A stretch of 64,000 bases of DNA, taken from contig CM060912.1 in the NCBI GenBank assembly GCA_030737875.1, positions 131,511,993-131,575,992 on the forward strand, given 5' to 3'. Source of the DNA: Allium sativum. Taxonomy: Eukaryota; Streptophyta; Magnoliopsida; Asparagales; Amaryllidaceae. The notes under the pieces were generated by a model. The model made no database searches. It worked only from the letters and a program-made list of their open reading frames with translations, and was not told the DNA's origin. Below, piece by piece: positions 34,443 through 46,695 of the stretch. Position 1 is the first letter of the stretch; every line of letters starts with the position of its first letter. The position numbers were made by a program, and so were the translations under genes.

Positions 34443-36247
34443 GGAATACGGCGCCCTTGTGGCGCAACGGTAGAGGCTTATTCACATTGACAGCTTAGCC
34501 TAGTACATTTTCATAGCGTGGAGATGGAGGTTTAGTACATTTATGTAGTACGACGATGGGGACCACTCGAGGAGGGTATTGTGGGAACTACCTAGATATA
34601 TTGTGTATCATATACATATATATTATTTATTAGGTTTATCTACTCGGGAGTACATGGTACGACTTATGCGGAAAAATCAAAAATGTATTTGTAAATACTT
34701 GTATTCTATGTATCGAAGGATCATAGAATATTTATTTTATTTTTCTATGACGTCGTGTGGTTGTATAACTTTGGGAAACGACCAATAGGGTCATTTCCTA
34801 CCTTCACTATTTTTGCCGAATTTTAAAATTACTATTTTTCCCTTGGAGAATCTTGTTTCACCTATAACTTCGGACTGGAAAGAGTTTAAACCTAAAACCA
34901 CTTCCTTTGGATTCATATGAATGTTACCCATTTTGTAGAGTGGTCACATTATGAAAACGGAATTACTGTTAGAGATATATGGCTGAATTAAATTTTAAAA
35001 TGGTTTAAATAGCCTAATTGGGCTAAACAGGGTCATTAATGTAGACGACGATAACCCATTTCGGGATTAGGGTTACGTGGGGATCGACTGGAGTAAGTGA
35101 ATAGTTATTTTTCTCTTTCCCAGCTCCCAAGAAAGGTTTGATCCATCTCTGATGTCCTCTAACCTATAAACCACCTCAAATCCTTACTTTAATTAGATTG
35201 AACTCAAGATTAGTGAAGGATTTATCATTTCAACATCAAATCAAATTTGGAGTTGCTGCCTTGCATTGGAATCTGAGTCAAATCAACATTAATTCCAGAT
35301 GTAATCTCTTTGGGGTGCTTAAGATGAGAGATTAGCTTCATTACTCACTAATTAGGATTAATTAGTCGCAAACTATTTCTAAAAATCAAGGAAATAATAC
35401 TTATAAATCCAGTTTTAATATGTACTGCCACATATATGAATTTGATTTGATTAGGGCTAATTTTGTTAATCTTGGAAATTAGGGAATTCGAAAGAACAAT
35501 GTTCTCTAGCTTTAATTTGGACATTTTAGCATGTATCATAGGTCTAGATGTTGTCTATATGTGGTTTGTATGTTTTTATGATGTCTAGGAACTTTAGGTT
35601 AGATGAATACATCATTGATAGGTCAAAATATAATGGTAGAAATTGTTCTTAGAGTGCCCTAGATCTTGGGTCGACCAAGATAGGTTCGGCTATACCGAGT
35701 CGGTAGAACTTCCCAGAATTGTGAGAAAATCGATAGGGACAATAACGAAGGTTTTAACTACTTGACTTTGTTTGGCTCGAGGTTTTATGCTCTGCTTCTT
35801 ATTACTCCTGGTGCTCTTAAAATGAGTAGACTAGAGGTAGGTTCGTGTGCTCGAGTAGCTAGCCGAAGATGAGTAGGAGGCTTCCACGTATTATACATAT
35901 TTACTCTATCCCTATGTACTTCTATAACCACTACTTTGGGCATTAGTAGTGTAGTTGAGTAGAGACAGTTTATTTGGACATGTATTTGCATTTAACCACT
36001 TGACATTTATGTTGTAATGGGTCTGATACTCTAATGATTATGGTTATTTACAGCGTATATTATCTCCCTATTTTACTTCAGTTATGTTTGTATTACATTT
36101 TATACCATGCACTCTGAGATATATGACAGGTATTGGGATCATTCTCTTACATCTTTCTTATTATTTCCTTGATGATCGTCCTGTATTGGTCGAACACCAC
36201 CGTAGCTCTTAGTTGGGTTTTGAAAGGTATGGGGAGGTCGTCACATC

Positions 36248-36259
36248 TGGTATCACAGC
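36248..36259 (+). other. Primer-binding site of the chromovirus element (E)
   Basis: TGGTATCACAGC differs from the initiator tRNA-Met site TGGTATCAGAGC at one base. It follows the LTR end GTCGTCACA by two bases and precedes gag by about 200 bases. Confidence 0.8.
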
Positions 36260-36448
36260 TTAGGTTGTGTAGTTAACCTAAGTGGGTGAGGTCTAGAGGA
36301 GAGTATATTAATACGAGAGCGCGTATTTTTGGTATTTCGATTTTCAAAACTATACCTATATATACTATTAATATATTTAAGGAAGGTCACACTGCACATG
36401 CACCGATAAGTGGAATTCGTTGGAGAAACAATTAATTGACTTCTTTAC

Positions 36449-37410
36449 AGAATGAATGATGAGTCGTCAAATTAGGAACACTGCTAGGTACTCCACTTTT
36501 GGAGTTTAGGAAAGAACTGGTTCGGCGGAGAATGTTACATATACCCCCGACATACAGACCACGTTCACTACTTTCTTATGGGACATGGTGAGAAATACCC
36601 TAGGAGTTGCTTCGAATAATGCTAGAAATTGTGTATTAGTGCAGGCGACTCGACTTGACTTTGCTAAGCTATGCAAAGACTATACTAGCTTGGGAGGTAA
36701 GCCATTCCAAGGGACGGAATCGGCTATGGAAGTGCAGGATTGGCTTGATACCTGTGAGCACATCTTCGCGGATCTTGTACTCAATGACGCCGTGAAAAGG
36801 AGAATAGGGCCATGAATTGGTAGAATACTGTGAAGGCCGCTGCACCAGAATATCAGTTTAAGACCCGTTTCTATGAAAATTTCATCCTATCTTCTCATAG
36901 ATCAAAGTTATTCCGAAAGTTTCTTGAGCTTAGGCAAGGAGGCCATCTCGTTTCTAAGTATTTTGCTGAGTTTGATGCTTTATCGAAATATGGAATGTCT
37001 CTTATTAACACTTTCGAAAAGAAGAATGAGAGGTTCATTACTGGGTTAGATGCCCACTTCAGGGAGAGGCAAATAAATCATATGGATGAGACTTTCGAGT
37101 CCATCAAGAGGAAAGCTTTAAGATCTGAGATCCTCTACTCCAAGTCTAAGATGGAAGTTGTTGTAGTAGAAGCCTAGTTTGTTTCTAAAGAGGATCTGAA
37201 ACCGTAGGTGTCTGGTGGAGGCAAGAGGAAGTGGCCTAACAAGAATAAAAAAACCAATCTCACTCAAGGAAGAACAGAAAAAGAAGTTCAACAATGATAG
37301 GGACTTACTTCAAGTGCAGGGAGAAAGGCCATTTCATTAAAGACCGCAAGTCTGGGGATTAGAAGTGTTATAACTATAATACACTAGGATATCTTAAAAA
37401 GAATAGCCCT
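36449..37410 (+). pseudogene. gag: Gag capsid and nucleocapsid remnant (E)
   Basis: Gag packages the element RNA. A first frame (36449-36813) has NVTYTPDIQTTFTTFLWDM and then FQGTESAMEVQDWLD, typical of the start of the Retrotrans_gag domain. After a frame change, 36830-37177 codes the core (FRKFLELRQGGHLVSKYFAEF, FITGL). The nucleocapsid follows near 37309-37410: a first zinc knuckle KCREKGHFIKDRK that has lost two of its cysteines, and a second, KCYNYNTLGYLKKN, with the histidine and two cysteines replaced. A stop at 36499 and the frameshift between 36813 and 36830 kill the ORF. Confidence 0.85.
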
Positions 37411-37539
37411 GAATCAGCCAAGAAAGAGCGGTTGGTGAAAGCATATGCTCTCAATGTCGTCCCTACCTCGTCGAATGCCCCAGCAGTGGTGGAAAAAGGG
37501 AAAAGCATCGTTATCTAAGGTATGCTTTCATCTTTAATA

Positions 37540-37861
37540 TTCATATTATAGTATTTTTTGACACTGGGCTTCCCATTCCATCATATCTAGTGACTTGTTA
37601 GATAGATTGGGATTGTAACCCGAAATAATTTACTGACCAATGGTTGTAACAAACCTGATTGGTGGTTCAACAAGCTTGAGTATGATTTGTCGTGGGTTGG
37701 TCTTATCGAGTCATGGATGTAAGTTTGAATGTGATTGTTGTGTTTTAGACTTTGTGGGGTTTGGCATTATTCTTGGAGTCGATTGGCTCCAAAGATACGG
37801 GGTGGTGGTGGACTGTGAGAAGTCTCTGTTGACTGTCGGGGGGATAATGTGTGGAGGGTAG
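37540..37861 (+). pseudogene. Aspartic protease remnant (E)
   Basis: The retrotransposon protease cuts the Gag-Pol polyprotein. FFDTG at 37556-37570 is the active-site motif. A one-base shift follows, after which the other frame reads SHSIISSDLLDRLGL. The C-terminal half (37640-37861) is open and has GIILGVDWLQRYGVVVDC, the second conserved protease block (ILGMDWL). The frame shift inside the domain makes it inactive. Confidence 0.85.
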
Positions 37862-37929
37862 TTTAGGCTGTCTACCAAGTGATGATTAGTTTCATATATT
37901 CTCTTGATATTCGGCACGATGAGTTATCC

Positions 37930-38800
37930 AGTGTACCTATTGCGAGGGAGTATTCAGATGTCTTTGAGGAAGCGATTGGACACCTACCACATAGAGAGAT
38001 CAGGTTTCGTATCGACTTAATGAAAGATGCCAGACTTATTGTGATGCCTCTTAAGAGGATGGCACCAAGCGAGAACTCTAAGTGCAAATAAATGATATTT
38101 TGAAAAAAGGATTTATGCAGAGAAGTATATCTGAGTGGGGAGCACCGGTAGTATCCACCACCAAAGAGGATTGTTCCCTTCGGTTATGTGTTGATTACCG
38201 TGAGTAGAATTAGGTATCTAGGAAAAATAAATATCATATTCTGTGTATTGATGATTTGTTTGACCAACTCAATGATGCCAAGATATTTTGTTAGCTTAAT
38301 CTTACAACAGGCTTCCACCAGTTGGGAGTAGAAAAGGATAGCGTATCCAAAACATCATTTCGAATGCCATTAGGTTTCTATGAGTGGTTGGTTACGCCAT
38401 TTGGGTTGACCAACGCACCAGCATATTTCTTGGATGTAATGATGTTTTTGAAGACCAATTGAATAAGTTCGTAATTATGTTCATCGATGATATTCTGGTC
38501 TATTTATGGGCAGATAGAAGAGCATAAGGATCATTTGAGATTTATGATGGAGGTGTGAAGGAGGCACCAACTTAAGGTTAAGTTTTCTAAATGCCACTTC
38601 TGGAGGAGCGAAGTGAGTTTCTTGGGCTGTGTTGTTTTTGAGAATGGTATTGCTGTGGACCCAGCGAAGGTGGTGACGGTACAGGATTGATCTACGCCCA
38701 AGAATGCAACAAATGTGAGAAGTTTCTTGGGGTTGACTGGATATTATCGTAAATTTATCCTGGACTTCTCCAAGATAGAGGAACCATTGACCTTGTTTAC
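37930..38800 (+). pseudogene. pol: Reverse transcriptase remnant (E)
   Basis: The linker EYSDVFEEAIGHLPHREIRF (from 37948) leads into the RT domain. Recognisable blocks follow: EWGAPVV, LRLCVDYRE, TTGFHQLGVE, KTSFRMPLGFYEWLVTPFGL, and the catalytic block MFIDDILVY (near 38480), the FVDD box with V changed to I. The connection region has [16 protein letters not shown] and NVRSFLGLTGYYRKFI. Several in-frame stops and a frameshift near 38450 interrupt it. The order and spacing are normal for Ty3/gypsy. Confidence 0.9.
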
Positions 38801-38819
38801 TAAGAAGAATTAGACATTT

Positions 38820-39265
38820 GTTTGGGATGGGAGATGCAACGGTGCATTTAAGAGTCTAAATGAAAAGTCGACGCATGACCTAATATCAGTTATTCCAAAA
38901 AGACACTATGAGATAATGGTATACATCGATGCTTGTGATACCGGGTCAGGTGCGGTATTAATGCAAGAGGTTAAGGCTGTCGTTTATGCAAGTCGACAAC
39001 TGAAACCACAAAAGAAGAGATATCGCACATGATTTAGAACTGGGTGCAATTGTGTTCGCATTGAAGATGTAGAGACATTATCTTTTGGGGGAAATATTCT
39101 GGTTTTTTACCGATCAAAAGTCATTGAAGTATTTTTTTCCTCTCAGAAAGATTTAAATCTTCGTCAGCAGAGATGGTAGGAATTTCTAACTTCCTACGTT
39201 TTGATATCGTGTACACTCTAGGGAAGGATAATGCAGAGGCTGATGCGTTGAGTAGCAGACATGCT
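38820..39265 (+). pseudogene. RNase H remnant (E)
   Basis: RNase H removes the RNA strand during reverse transcription. Visible pieces are YIDACDTGSGAVLMQ (first catalytic Asp region), VVYASRQLKPQKKRY, then after a frame change HDLELGAIVFALKM, a stop, RHYLLGEIFWFFTDQKSLKYF and RQQRW. The last open part (39173-39478) has FDIVYTLGKDNAEADALSS, matching the GKDNVVADALSR end of the domain. It is followed by a spacer to the integrase. Confidence 0.88.
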
Positions 39266-39479
39266 AACTTGGGGGCTATGATCCTAGAATTGAAACAACT
39301 GGAGTATATTGCAGGTTATGATTACAGGCCTATATGTGAATTGGAGCCAGAAATGTTGGCAAGTTTAACAATCAAACCTATCTTATTTGAACAGATCAGT
39401 TCTGGTCAGAGAAGTGGTACCAAACTGCCAGAAGTCATCACCAAAGTTGAGATAGTATTGACTTGGATAATGCAATAGT

Positions 39480-40330
39480 CTACGAACTAGGTCGTGATGG
39501 CTGGCTTCGGAACAATGGAAGGTTAGTAGTACCCGTCATTGATGGATTGAAGGAAGAAGTACTTCGAGAGTGTCATCACTTGAAGTTAACCATACGTCCA
39601 GGAGATAACAAGATGTATCGTGATATGAAATGAACATACTATTGGGAAGGTATGAATAAAGATGTTGAGATATTTATTTATAAATGTAAGAATTGCTAGT
39701 TGGTAAAAGCAGAGCAGAAGGAGCCAAAAGGTTTGCTATAACCACTAGAGGTGCCCGAGTGGAGGTGGGGAAAGTTTCAGTGGACTTCATTGATGGATTT
39801 CCAATAACTCGGGCAAGGAATGATAGTATTTAGGTCATCGTAGATCGATTAACCAAGCGTGCCAGATTCGTATCGGTCAAGTTGAAAAGAACCGCAACCA
39901 AGTTAACTGAATTATATGTTAGATGGAATGTGAGGTTCCCTGGGATTCCAAAGGGAATTGTAAGTGACCGGGATCCATTATTTATTAGTGGGTTTTGGAA
40001 AAAGCTTACAGGAAGCACTAGGATCTAAATTGCATCTCAGTACCACCTTCCATCTTTAGATTGGTGGACGAACTGTGAGGACGAACCATATGTTAGAACT
40101 CTTGCAGACATGTGTTATAGACCTTGGAGGCTAGTGGAACAAATATTCGCATATCGTGGAATATGCATAACATAATAGCTATTAGCAATCATTGGTATGA
40201 CCCCATACGAAGGTTTATATTGGAGGTTATGCAACGCCCCTTCATGTTGGTTTGAGGCAGGCGAGAAACTAATACTTTGGCCAGATATGATTAGAGAAAT
40301 TTCTAAAAAGATAGAGATCATTCAACAGAG
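39480..40330 (+). pseudogene. Integrase remnant (E)
   Basis: Integrase inserts element DNA into the genome. The zinc-binding part has ECHHLKLTIRPGDNKMYRD, with the second His of the HHCC motif replaced by Arg, then YWEGM and CKNC. The core shows VSVDFIDGFP (first Asp), VIVDRLTKRARF and IVSDRDPLFISGFWKKL (second Asp). Further on MTPYEGLYWRLCNAPSCW (40197) matches the block that follows the catalytic Glu. Several stop codons interrupt it. Confidence 0.88.
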
Positions 40331-40449
40331 AACGAAAGCTACCCAGAATGGGCATAAGAGCAACGTTGACAATAGGTGTAGAGATCTGGAATTTTTTGTG
40401 CAATTTGGTATTTTTTATAGTCTCTCCGTTGAGGAGTGTGATATCATTT

Positions 40450-40877
40450 GGTAATAAAGGGAAGTAAGCGCCCAAATTCCTTGGACCTTTTCCAATCCTC
40501 AAGCTAATAGGAAACTTCGCATACAGAGTTGAGCTACCTTAGAAAATGGTCGGGGCACACAATGTGTTTCATGTCTCATACTTAAGGATATTTGTACATA
40601 ATTCAAATGTAATAATATCACCGGATCAGTTCAATGATATTGAAGTGGAACCAGAATTCGCTTGACCCCATAAACTAATTCGTATCGTTGGGCACGATAC
40701 AAAGTAGCTTAAGAGGAATACATTGAACCTTGTCAAATTCAGTGGGGTGAAAGCGAAGGCGATTGCACTTGGGAAACCAAAGAGAGCGTGAGGGCCGCAA
40801 ACCCAGAACTCTTTACTTGGTATAACTCTTGTATCACTTCTAAATTTGATTTCGATATCATCACCTTTCTAGTTTAG
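40450..40877 (+). pseudogene. Integrase C-terminus with chromodomain-like end (E)
   Basis: The GPY-like region (PKFLGPFPILKLIGNFAYRV), HNVFHVSYLR and finally NTLNLVK, a one-base deletion, then QWGESEGDCTWETKESV and RAANPELF before the stop at 40877. The last part matches the chromodomain-type tail of plant chromoviruses, which is thought to guide insertion into chromatin. The missing base lies between VK and QW. Confidence 0.8.
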
Positions 40878-40991
40878 TATTCTGCATGCCGAGATAGGCT
40901 TGAAATTTTGTTTTTATGTGTGAAGATTGCTTTTGATTCATTGGTTGGGCATGTAGAACCTTCTTGGTAATTACTTAAGTAATATCGGGGG

Positions 40992-43900
40992 TGTAACGAC
41001 CTGTATTTTTAGCCACTTTAAAATATGAATTAAAAAATATTTAAAATGATTTTTAAATGGACAAGTCTGGTTGAATTTCAATTTTTGGAAAATATTGAAT
41101 CTAGACTTGAAAAATTATGGAAAATGAACTTTAACTTGGTTTTATATCTTACTAAAGTTGAGATGTTGTTAGTGAATGAAATTGATTTAAAGTAAATATA
41201 TTAAAATTCGATATTGTAATATTTTTTCAATAGCCTAAAAATAGACATTTTGCAAACGATCCTGAATTTCGACGAAACCTGTTACGTCGGATCCGTAACA
41301 TTAAAATATGATAAGATTCCAAATTTCATACCAATTGGAGTTAGTATGTGAGCGTGTGTAATATAAACGCATGTCGAAAAATCTACTGAAATTTAACAAA
41401 AGCATAGAAAAAGGGTCATTTTTCAAATCGATCTTCGAATTTGATGAGACGAGTTCCATTGGATCCGCGTCAATGAAATATGATGAGATTTAAAATTTCG
41501 TATCAACTGGACTTACGGTTTGATCGCGCGAGTTGAAAACATGTAAGGATCGTTTAATTTTATAAACCAAAATGTTAAGAAGCCTCATTAAGAAGCCAAA
41601 AGAACAAACCCATGTGCCTTTACTTTTGACATGTCCATTTCTTCTCTTCCTCCCTTCCTTGCTTACACCTCATTGCTTTACTCTTAAGTTTTGTTATTTA
41701 CAAACTATCATTTCCTCCTTTATAAAACAAACCTTACTTCTTTTTCTTCTTCCTCGCTTCTTCATTTCTTTTCCTCCATTACTTCTTTTCTTCTTCCTTC
41801 CTGCGTTATTGGCCTCCTCCCCCCTTAACTCACGGCCCAAACTCATTCTCCCCTCTTCCTCCACTCCAACAACATCCAAACCACTTAAAATCTTCTTCTC
41901 TTCCTCCTTGAACACACCTCTCCCATTCTCCAAAAAAACATCCAACCCATGCCCTTCTCCTACATAGATGAACCCAAAAGCACCAAAAACCCCACCTTTC
42001 CACCATTTAACAACTCTGTTTCCTTCCCACTGCACTGATCTAAGCTATAAATCACTAAAAATCTGATCTTTATACTAAAAACCACACCTTTACTACTTTA
42101 AAGGCCTTAGAACCCTAATTCCACACACCATAAGCACAATACCACCTTGCGCCACCACCCACCACCCTCAAAAGGTCAAGGCATGGACCTCACAAGGCTA
42201 GGCTGAATACCCTTAACCAAAGATCCGATCATTGTTTCAAAAATCCTACCTTTACCACTTATAACCTATAATGATCCCACCTTTTCTATATCTAAGTGCT
42301 AAAAATATATATACTTATATATGTCATAGTTCGAAGTGTGTTGGGTTGAAAAAGTCACTATTTTGGTTGTTTAGTAAAATTGGAGTGGCAGCGAAGCAAG
42401 AAAAAAAATCCTACATTAAAGAACGGTGGAGTGGATAGCTATGGTGAGAATTCTTCATTCAAATTTGGATAGCTAGCTTAAATCAGTTACTTATGTTTGC
42501 TATTAATGTTCATAAGTTGTTTACGATGTTAATAGCTTGCTAATAATGTTTATGGTGTCTAATGATGGTTATCTTTTTTTACTAATGTTGATAAAGGTTA
42601 TGGCTTTATGTAGCATAATTTAATGAATTCAAAATTTTAAAAAGGTTTGTTAATCAATGTTGATAATATGGTTTCTTAAAGTTGCATTTGTTAATGATAA
42701 GTAGTTATGAATTAAAGTGGACAAATGTTTAAGTTAGCGAGTTAACAACATGATAACATGGAAGTTAGAATGGTTAGTTGGCTAAAGATATGATTTTGGA
42801 TAAGTTAATAAGCAATTTTGGCTTATACTTGAAATACACCATGATTTCAAGTGATAGGAAAATTTGATCATGTGCTAAATGTTACTTGTACGTAATTGGT
42901 GTATGGAATGATTAATATGAATTAGGTTGTCAACGAATTGCAATTGGAATGTGATGTGTGTAAATTTGGATTTTTTTGCAAATTGTGGTGATAAAGTGTT
43001 TATGAGGTTAATACCTTAATTAGTGATATTTTAATTTAGTATTAAGTGTTAATGACCTTAACACTTATGTGAATGATGACACTGTGTGGTAATTGGATGT
43101 TAATAGTTATTACAAACTGTTATTGGATGATAATGATTTGTGAAAACCATATAAATTGAATTATATGGGGATTAATTGAGTTTTATTCCGATTTGGAGTT
43201 TAATCGGATATTTTTTTAACAAAATATTAAGTGAAAAAAAAATTGAATTTTGAATCCAAAATGATTTGGAAAGATAGTTTAAGTAATTAAAAATAATTTT
43301 CGTAAGAATAAGAATTTTATTTGAATAAGTTTTCAAGTAATGAAGGCATGTTTCAAATTTGAATTGAAAATGAACAGTAACTTTTAAGAAGTGAAGTTCT
43401 ATTTGCATATCTAGAAAATGTTTTAACAACACTTTATTATCCAAACTGTCTTATTTATTTTTACAATGGACTTTAGGAAACTTTGGACTTCAAATATAGT
43501 TTTAAAAAATAATATTATTTTAATTTTTTAAATAATATTATAATGATTAAAAAAGGAAATATTTTATTTTTGAGTGAAATCATCGAAATATAGTTTCCGA
43601 ACATAATTATATATGTTTTAAATAATTAATAATCTTTCGATTCGATTTTAATTATAAATCGAAATTTGGTTTGAGTAGGATTAGTCGTGCAGCGGTAGTT
43701 CGGGAATTTCGACTATTGACTTTAAATTGACGTACCGAGAGATCTGACCATAGGATTTTTCCAAAACAAAACCATTCTGTTCGAAATGAAATGACTATCC
43801 AAATGAAGAAGAAAGTTTTAAGATCAAACATTTAGATTTTAAAATAAATCAAAACCAATTTTGAATCAAAATCTTGCTGTTGCGGTTCGAGAACTGAAAT

Positions 43901-46695
43901 TGGATTTTCATGAAATGAGGTTTTTTAATTCTTATAAATAGGGAAAAATCATGATAAATCATAATAAATTATTTAAAAGTGATTTAGATTTAATATATCA
44001 AGTTTTTAAATGTTATAAAGCTATATTGTGAAAACTAGCAATTTTCGAAAATTGGTTTTGGGTTTGTTGTGGACGATGTCTTTGATAACATCATCCTTAA
44101 CCCAACTAAGCTAAGAATATGAGTGGTAATGAAATTTAGTAAAAAATCTTTAAAATTAATATTTGATGAGTTTTTCTAAAGTTAAGTTTTTCCAATTAAC
44201 AAATCAAATCGGAATTGAATGGGAATCGAGTTAGTTATGATTGATATAAGTATTTGTAGATAAAGACGAATACTATTTGAGGAACTTAAAAGGGCTTTGT
44301 CATTATTCCGTTTATAGTATTGGTTGGATACAGGAATTTATATTGATTGTGAGCTGATATGATTTCCGTGAAGATTCTATTACAAATGGAAGTTTGATTT
44401 TGGGTTTATCGTGGACGAAGTCCTGAATAACATCTATTCTTTAATCCAGCTAAAGACAGGATTAGCTTCTAAAGTTAAGTAATAATTAAATAATGATTTT
44501 TTAGATTTAAAACTAAGTTAGAGTTTAAATAAATATTTAAATAAAGATTTGAATGGATGAAATGAAAAAGGGGCTAATGAAGTTAATTAGAACTTACCAA
44601 AATAAATGTAGATATGGATTAGGGGTACAGAGCTTGCCACATTTTATCATAGGTAGAAATTGCCTTAGACCGATAGAGTAGGAATGAGGTCTTCCTTTAT
44701 GTTCCATTATATGGATGGGAATGAGATTTTGATTTAGTTAATAACCTTTGTGTTAAGGTTTAATTGAAATCAAAGAATAATCCTAAATAGAATGAAACCT
44801 ATGATATCCTTGTATATTCTCCACGTGCTTTAATGATGCGCTAGTTATTCAAAAATATTGCGTCCCAACCCATTTTGACTAAATATATGAAGAACATTTG
44901 AAGATATTAAAGACAATGGTTGAAGACTTGAGATCTTCACATCGGAAGGATTGCTTATTGATGCTCCGGGATGATCCTCTGTTATTATGTTATATTGTGA
45001 TAGTTATCCAATCATACTTGAAGTGATTTAGATTGCTAGGGATTTCGTACCTAGGCGAGGTCGTAGAATAAAGTTCCTTCATTTTCGTTTAGTCCCAGAA
45101 TGAACTTGTAAATGGATATATGCCTGACATTGTAAGTTACGATATAATAAATTGAAGTTTATTGATGATATATCAGTTAGTGGCAGAGGATTTATTCTCT
45201 TAGCTTAACACCGTCTTCTATGACATACGTACTCAAAGGGTTATATATTAATAAACACCAATTATATGTTGTGAATTGACAATGTGGTATACTTAGTGAT
45301 GAGCTATTGATGATCAAATCATGGCTTATTGAAGCATATCTTTGTGTAACGAGACTTCGGCAAGCCTCGCAAACCCAGAAATAACCGAAACAGGAAAAGA
45401 TGTAGTGAGGTTATAGGGTTCGCGACCCTTAGGGGACTATGTCCTTCTAGATTTTTGAAGCAACACTATGGTATGGAGCCCAGGTATTTGATTTGTGGCT
45501 TTGATAAGGTGGTGCTATTGTATGGAGCCCTAGCATTTTACTATTATAGCTTTGTTGGAAATTAAGGATCCTGTAGACAAAGGTCGATAACAACCGAGAA
45601 ATGGCATACTCATGTGGCATGGCTTGGATAGCACCGACGTCCTTGTGTTGGCAGAGAAGCGCTTACTTCTCGGGATGTTTTCTAGAGGCGTACCCATTCG
45701 GTAAGGAAGTTCCTTAGCCTAGGTCGTTCATTGGAAAATCAAATTATCCACTATGAGGATTATCAACTACGTGCCCGTACGGTTTTCTATTATAGATCCT
45801 ATGTAAAACGCATAGAGGTCAGTATAGTATTATGGTATTTATGTTGGCTAAGATTGAAACATTTATCTGCGAAGTGATTTTCACACTATGCACTAATAAT
45901 AATATAAGAGGATTTTTCACGTACCAAGCATATTTTGGCTGTTATAAGGGAAACATCGCCCAAGTGTGTGTTTGTGTTATGTGTGTTACATGAGATCTTA
46001 TGGTAGTTTCATTTTCCAGAAGCATGGTGTGTTTTTTATGCACTGGTATTCATAAAAGGAAACCTGTTCCGTGTTATATGGCGTGGTCTTAAGAATTACC
46101 TCACTTTAAAATGATTTTAAAACTATTTTAGTTCTCACACCAGTCCTTGTTTGGCATGGTAATAGGATGCAACATGATAGGGGGTTCTCTCTATAAGTTT
46201 GGTGGCAAGTAATGGACTTTTACCCTTACATGTCCCTGGTTATGGTTGGCCATGAACTCGAAAGGGCGTCCGTAAATTAAGTAGTTGGGATACCGTTGAA
46301 ATTCCACGGCGTGGTGTACTACTAGATGATGGTTGAAAAGTACTGATTTTGAGTTTATCGTTCTTTCCCTAAACTCCGAGTTCCCATATTTTCCACATGG
46401 GCAGTTAGTAGTTAAGGTTTACAGATAGTTCTAGTGGTTATTCATGGAGCATTATGTATTTGGAACTTGGATAGAGTTCATGGCATTTCAGCCTTCGGCT
46501 GAGCAATATAGTTTTTCCGTTGTGTACTAGTTATCTATACTTTGATATATTATTGTACTCTGATGTAAAACTGTTGTAATGATAATGAACAATTCTTTTT
46601 GTTTGTTCCAATGTGTAAGTACACCGAACCGTCTATCTTTGAGAACAGTTGGTTTAATTTCCAGGTTGAACCGAGCCCAAAAGTGGGATGTTACA
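40992..46695 (+). mobile_element. Family-2 LTR, 5.7 kb, 3' of the chromovirus interior
   Basis: TGTAACGACCTG at 40992 to AGTGGGATGTTACA at 46695. It is preceded by GGGGG, the end of a polypurine-like tract, and followed by a degenerate primer-binding site (46696 on), so it closes element E and opens a second interior. Over its first 3.3 kb it aligns closely with the LTR at 47640. A TATA box is at 41721, followed by a CT-rich leader. An internal duplication is visible: 44055-44125 and 44397-44465 share TTTTGGGTTTATCGTGGACG-like and AACATC..CTTAA..CCAGCTAA words. The short ORFs in it are not genes. Confidence 0.75.
41721..41727 (+). promoter_or_regulatory. TATA box of the family-2 LTR
   Basis: TATAAAA in CTCCTTTATAAAACAAACCTT, followed by a run of TTCTTC-type pyrimidine repeats (41740-41900) that resembles a plant leader. 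The same context occurs at 49250-49256. Confidence 0.55.

Larger units (their letters stand above)
31277..36245 (+). mobile_element. Long LTR-like unit upstream of the chromovirus interior
   Basis: It begins TGTAACACCCATCATTTTT after AATTC and ends GGAGGTCGTCACA two bases before a primer-binding site (36248). It carries family-1 traits: GGTCGACC-type repeats (32240-32300) and CACCTATAAGTAGAC (32376) matching the TATA context of LTR I. So it looks like a family-1-type 5' LTR. It does not align with the LTR after the interior (40992-46695), which is family 2. The left limit may be wrong if a further element is nested inside; 34780-36245 could be a separate unit. No gene was found in 31600-36240. 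Confidence 0.45.
36246..40991 (+). mobile_element. Interior of a decayed autonomous Ty3/gypsy chromovirus (E)
   Basis: This 4.7-kb interior has the full Ty3/gypsy order: primer-binding site, gag with zinc-knuckle remains, protease, reverse transcriptase, RNase H, integrase and a chromodomain-like C-terminus, then a G-run (40987-40991) before the next LTR. At least a dozen stops and several frameshifts break it. The order PR-RT-RH-IN, the HNVFHVS motif and the C-terminal TWETKESVRAANPELF assign it to the chromoviruses, near the Tekay/Del or Galadriel branches. It is the only element here with a recognisable LTR-type polymerase. Confidence 0.9.

Noticed and set aside
34451..34500. tRNA gene candidate with A-box-like TGGCGCAACGG
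   Set aside because: No B box follows within the needed distance and no cloverleaf can be drawn.
34769..34800. Alternative LTR start for element E (AACGACC near 34780)
   Set aside because: It resembles an LTR start for about 25 bases, but the following sequence does not match the LTR at 40992 and no target duplication could be paired.
41572..41967. 131-codon plus-strand ORF and 113-codon ORF opposite it (41694-42035)
   Set aside because: Both are read from the CT-rich leader after the TATA box of the family-2 LTR. The partner LTR keeps only shorter, altered versions (49154-49505).
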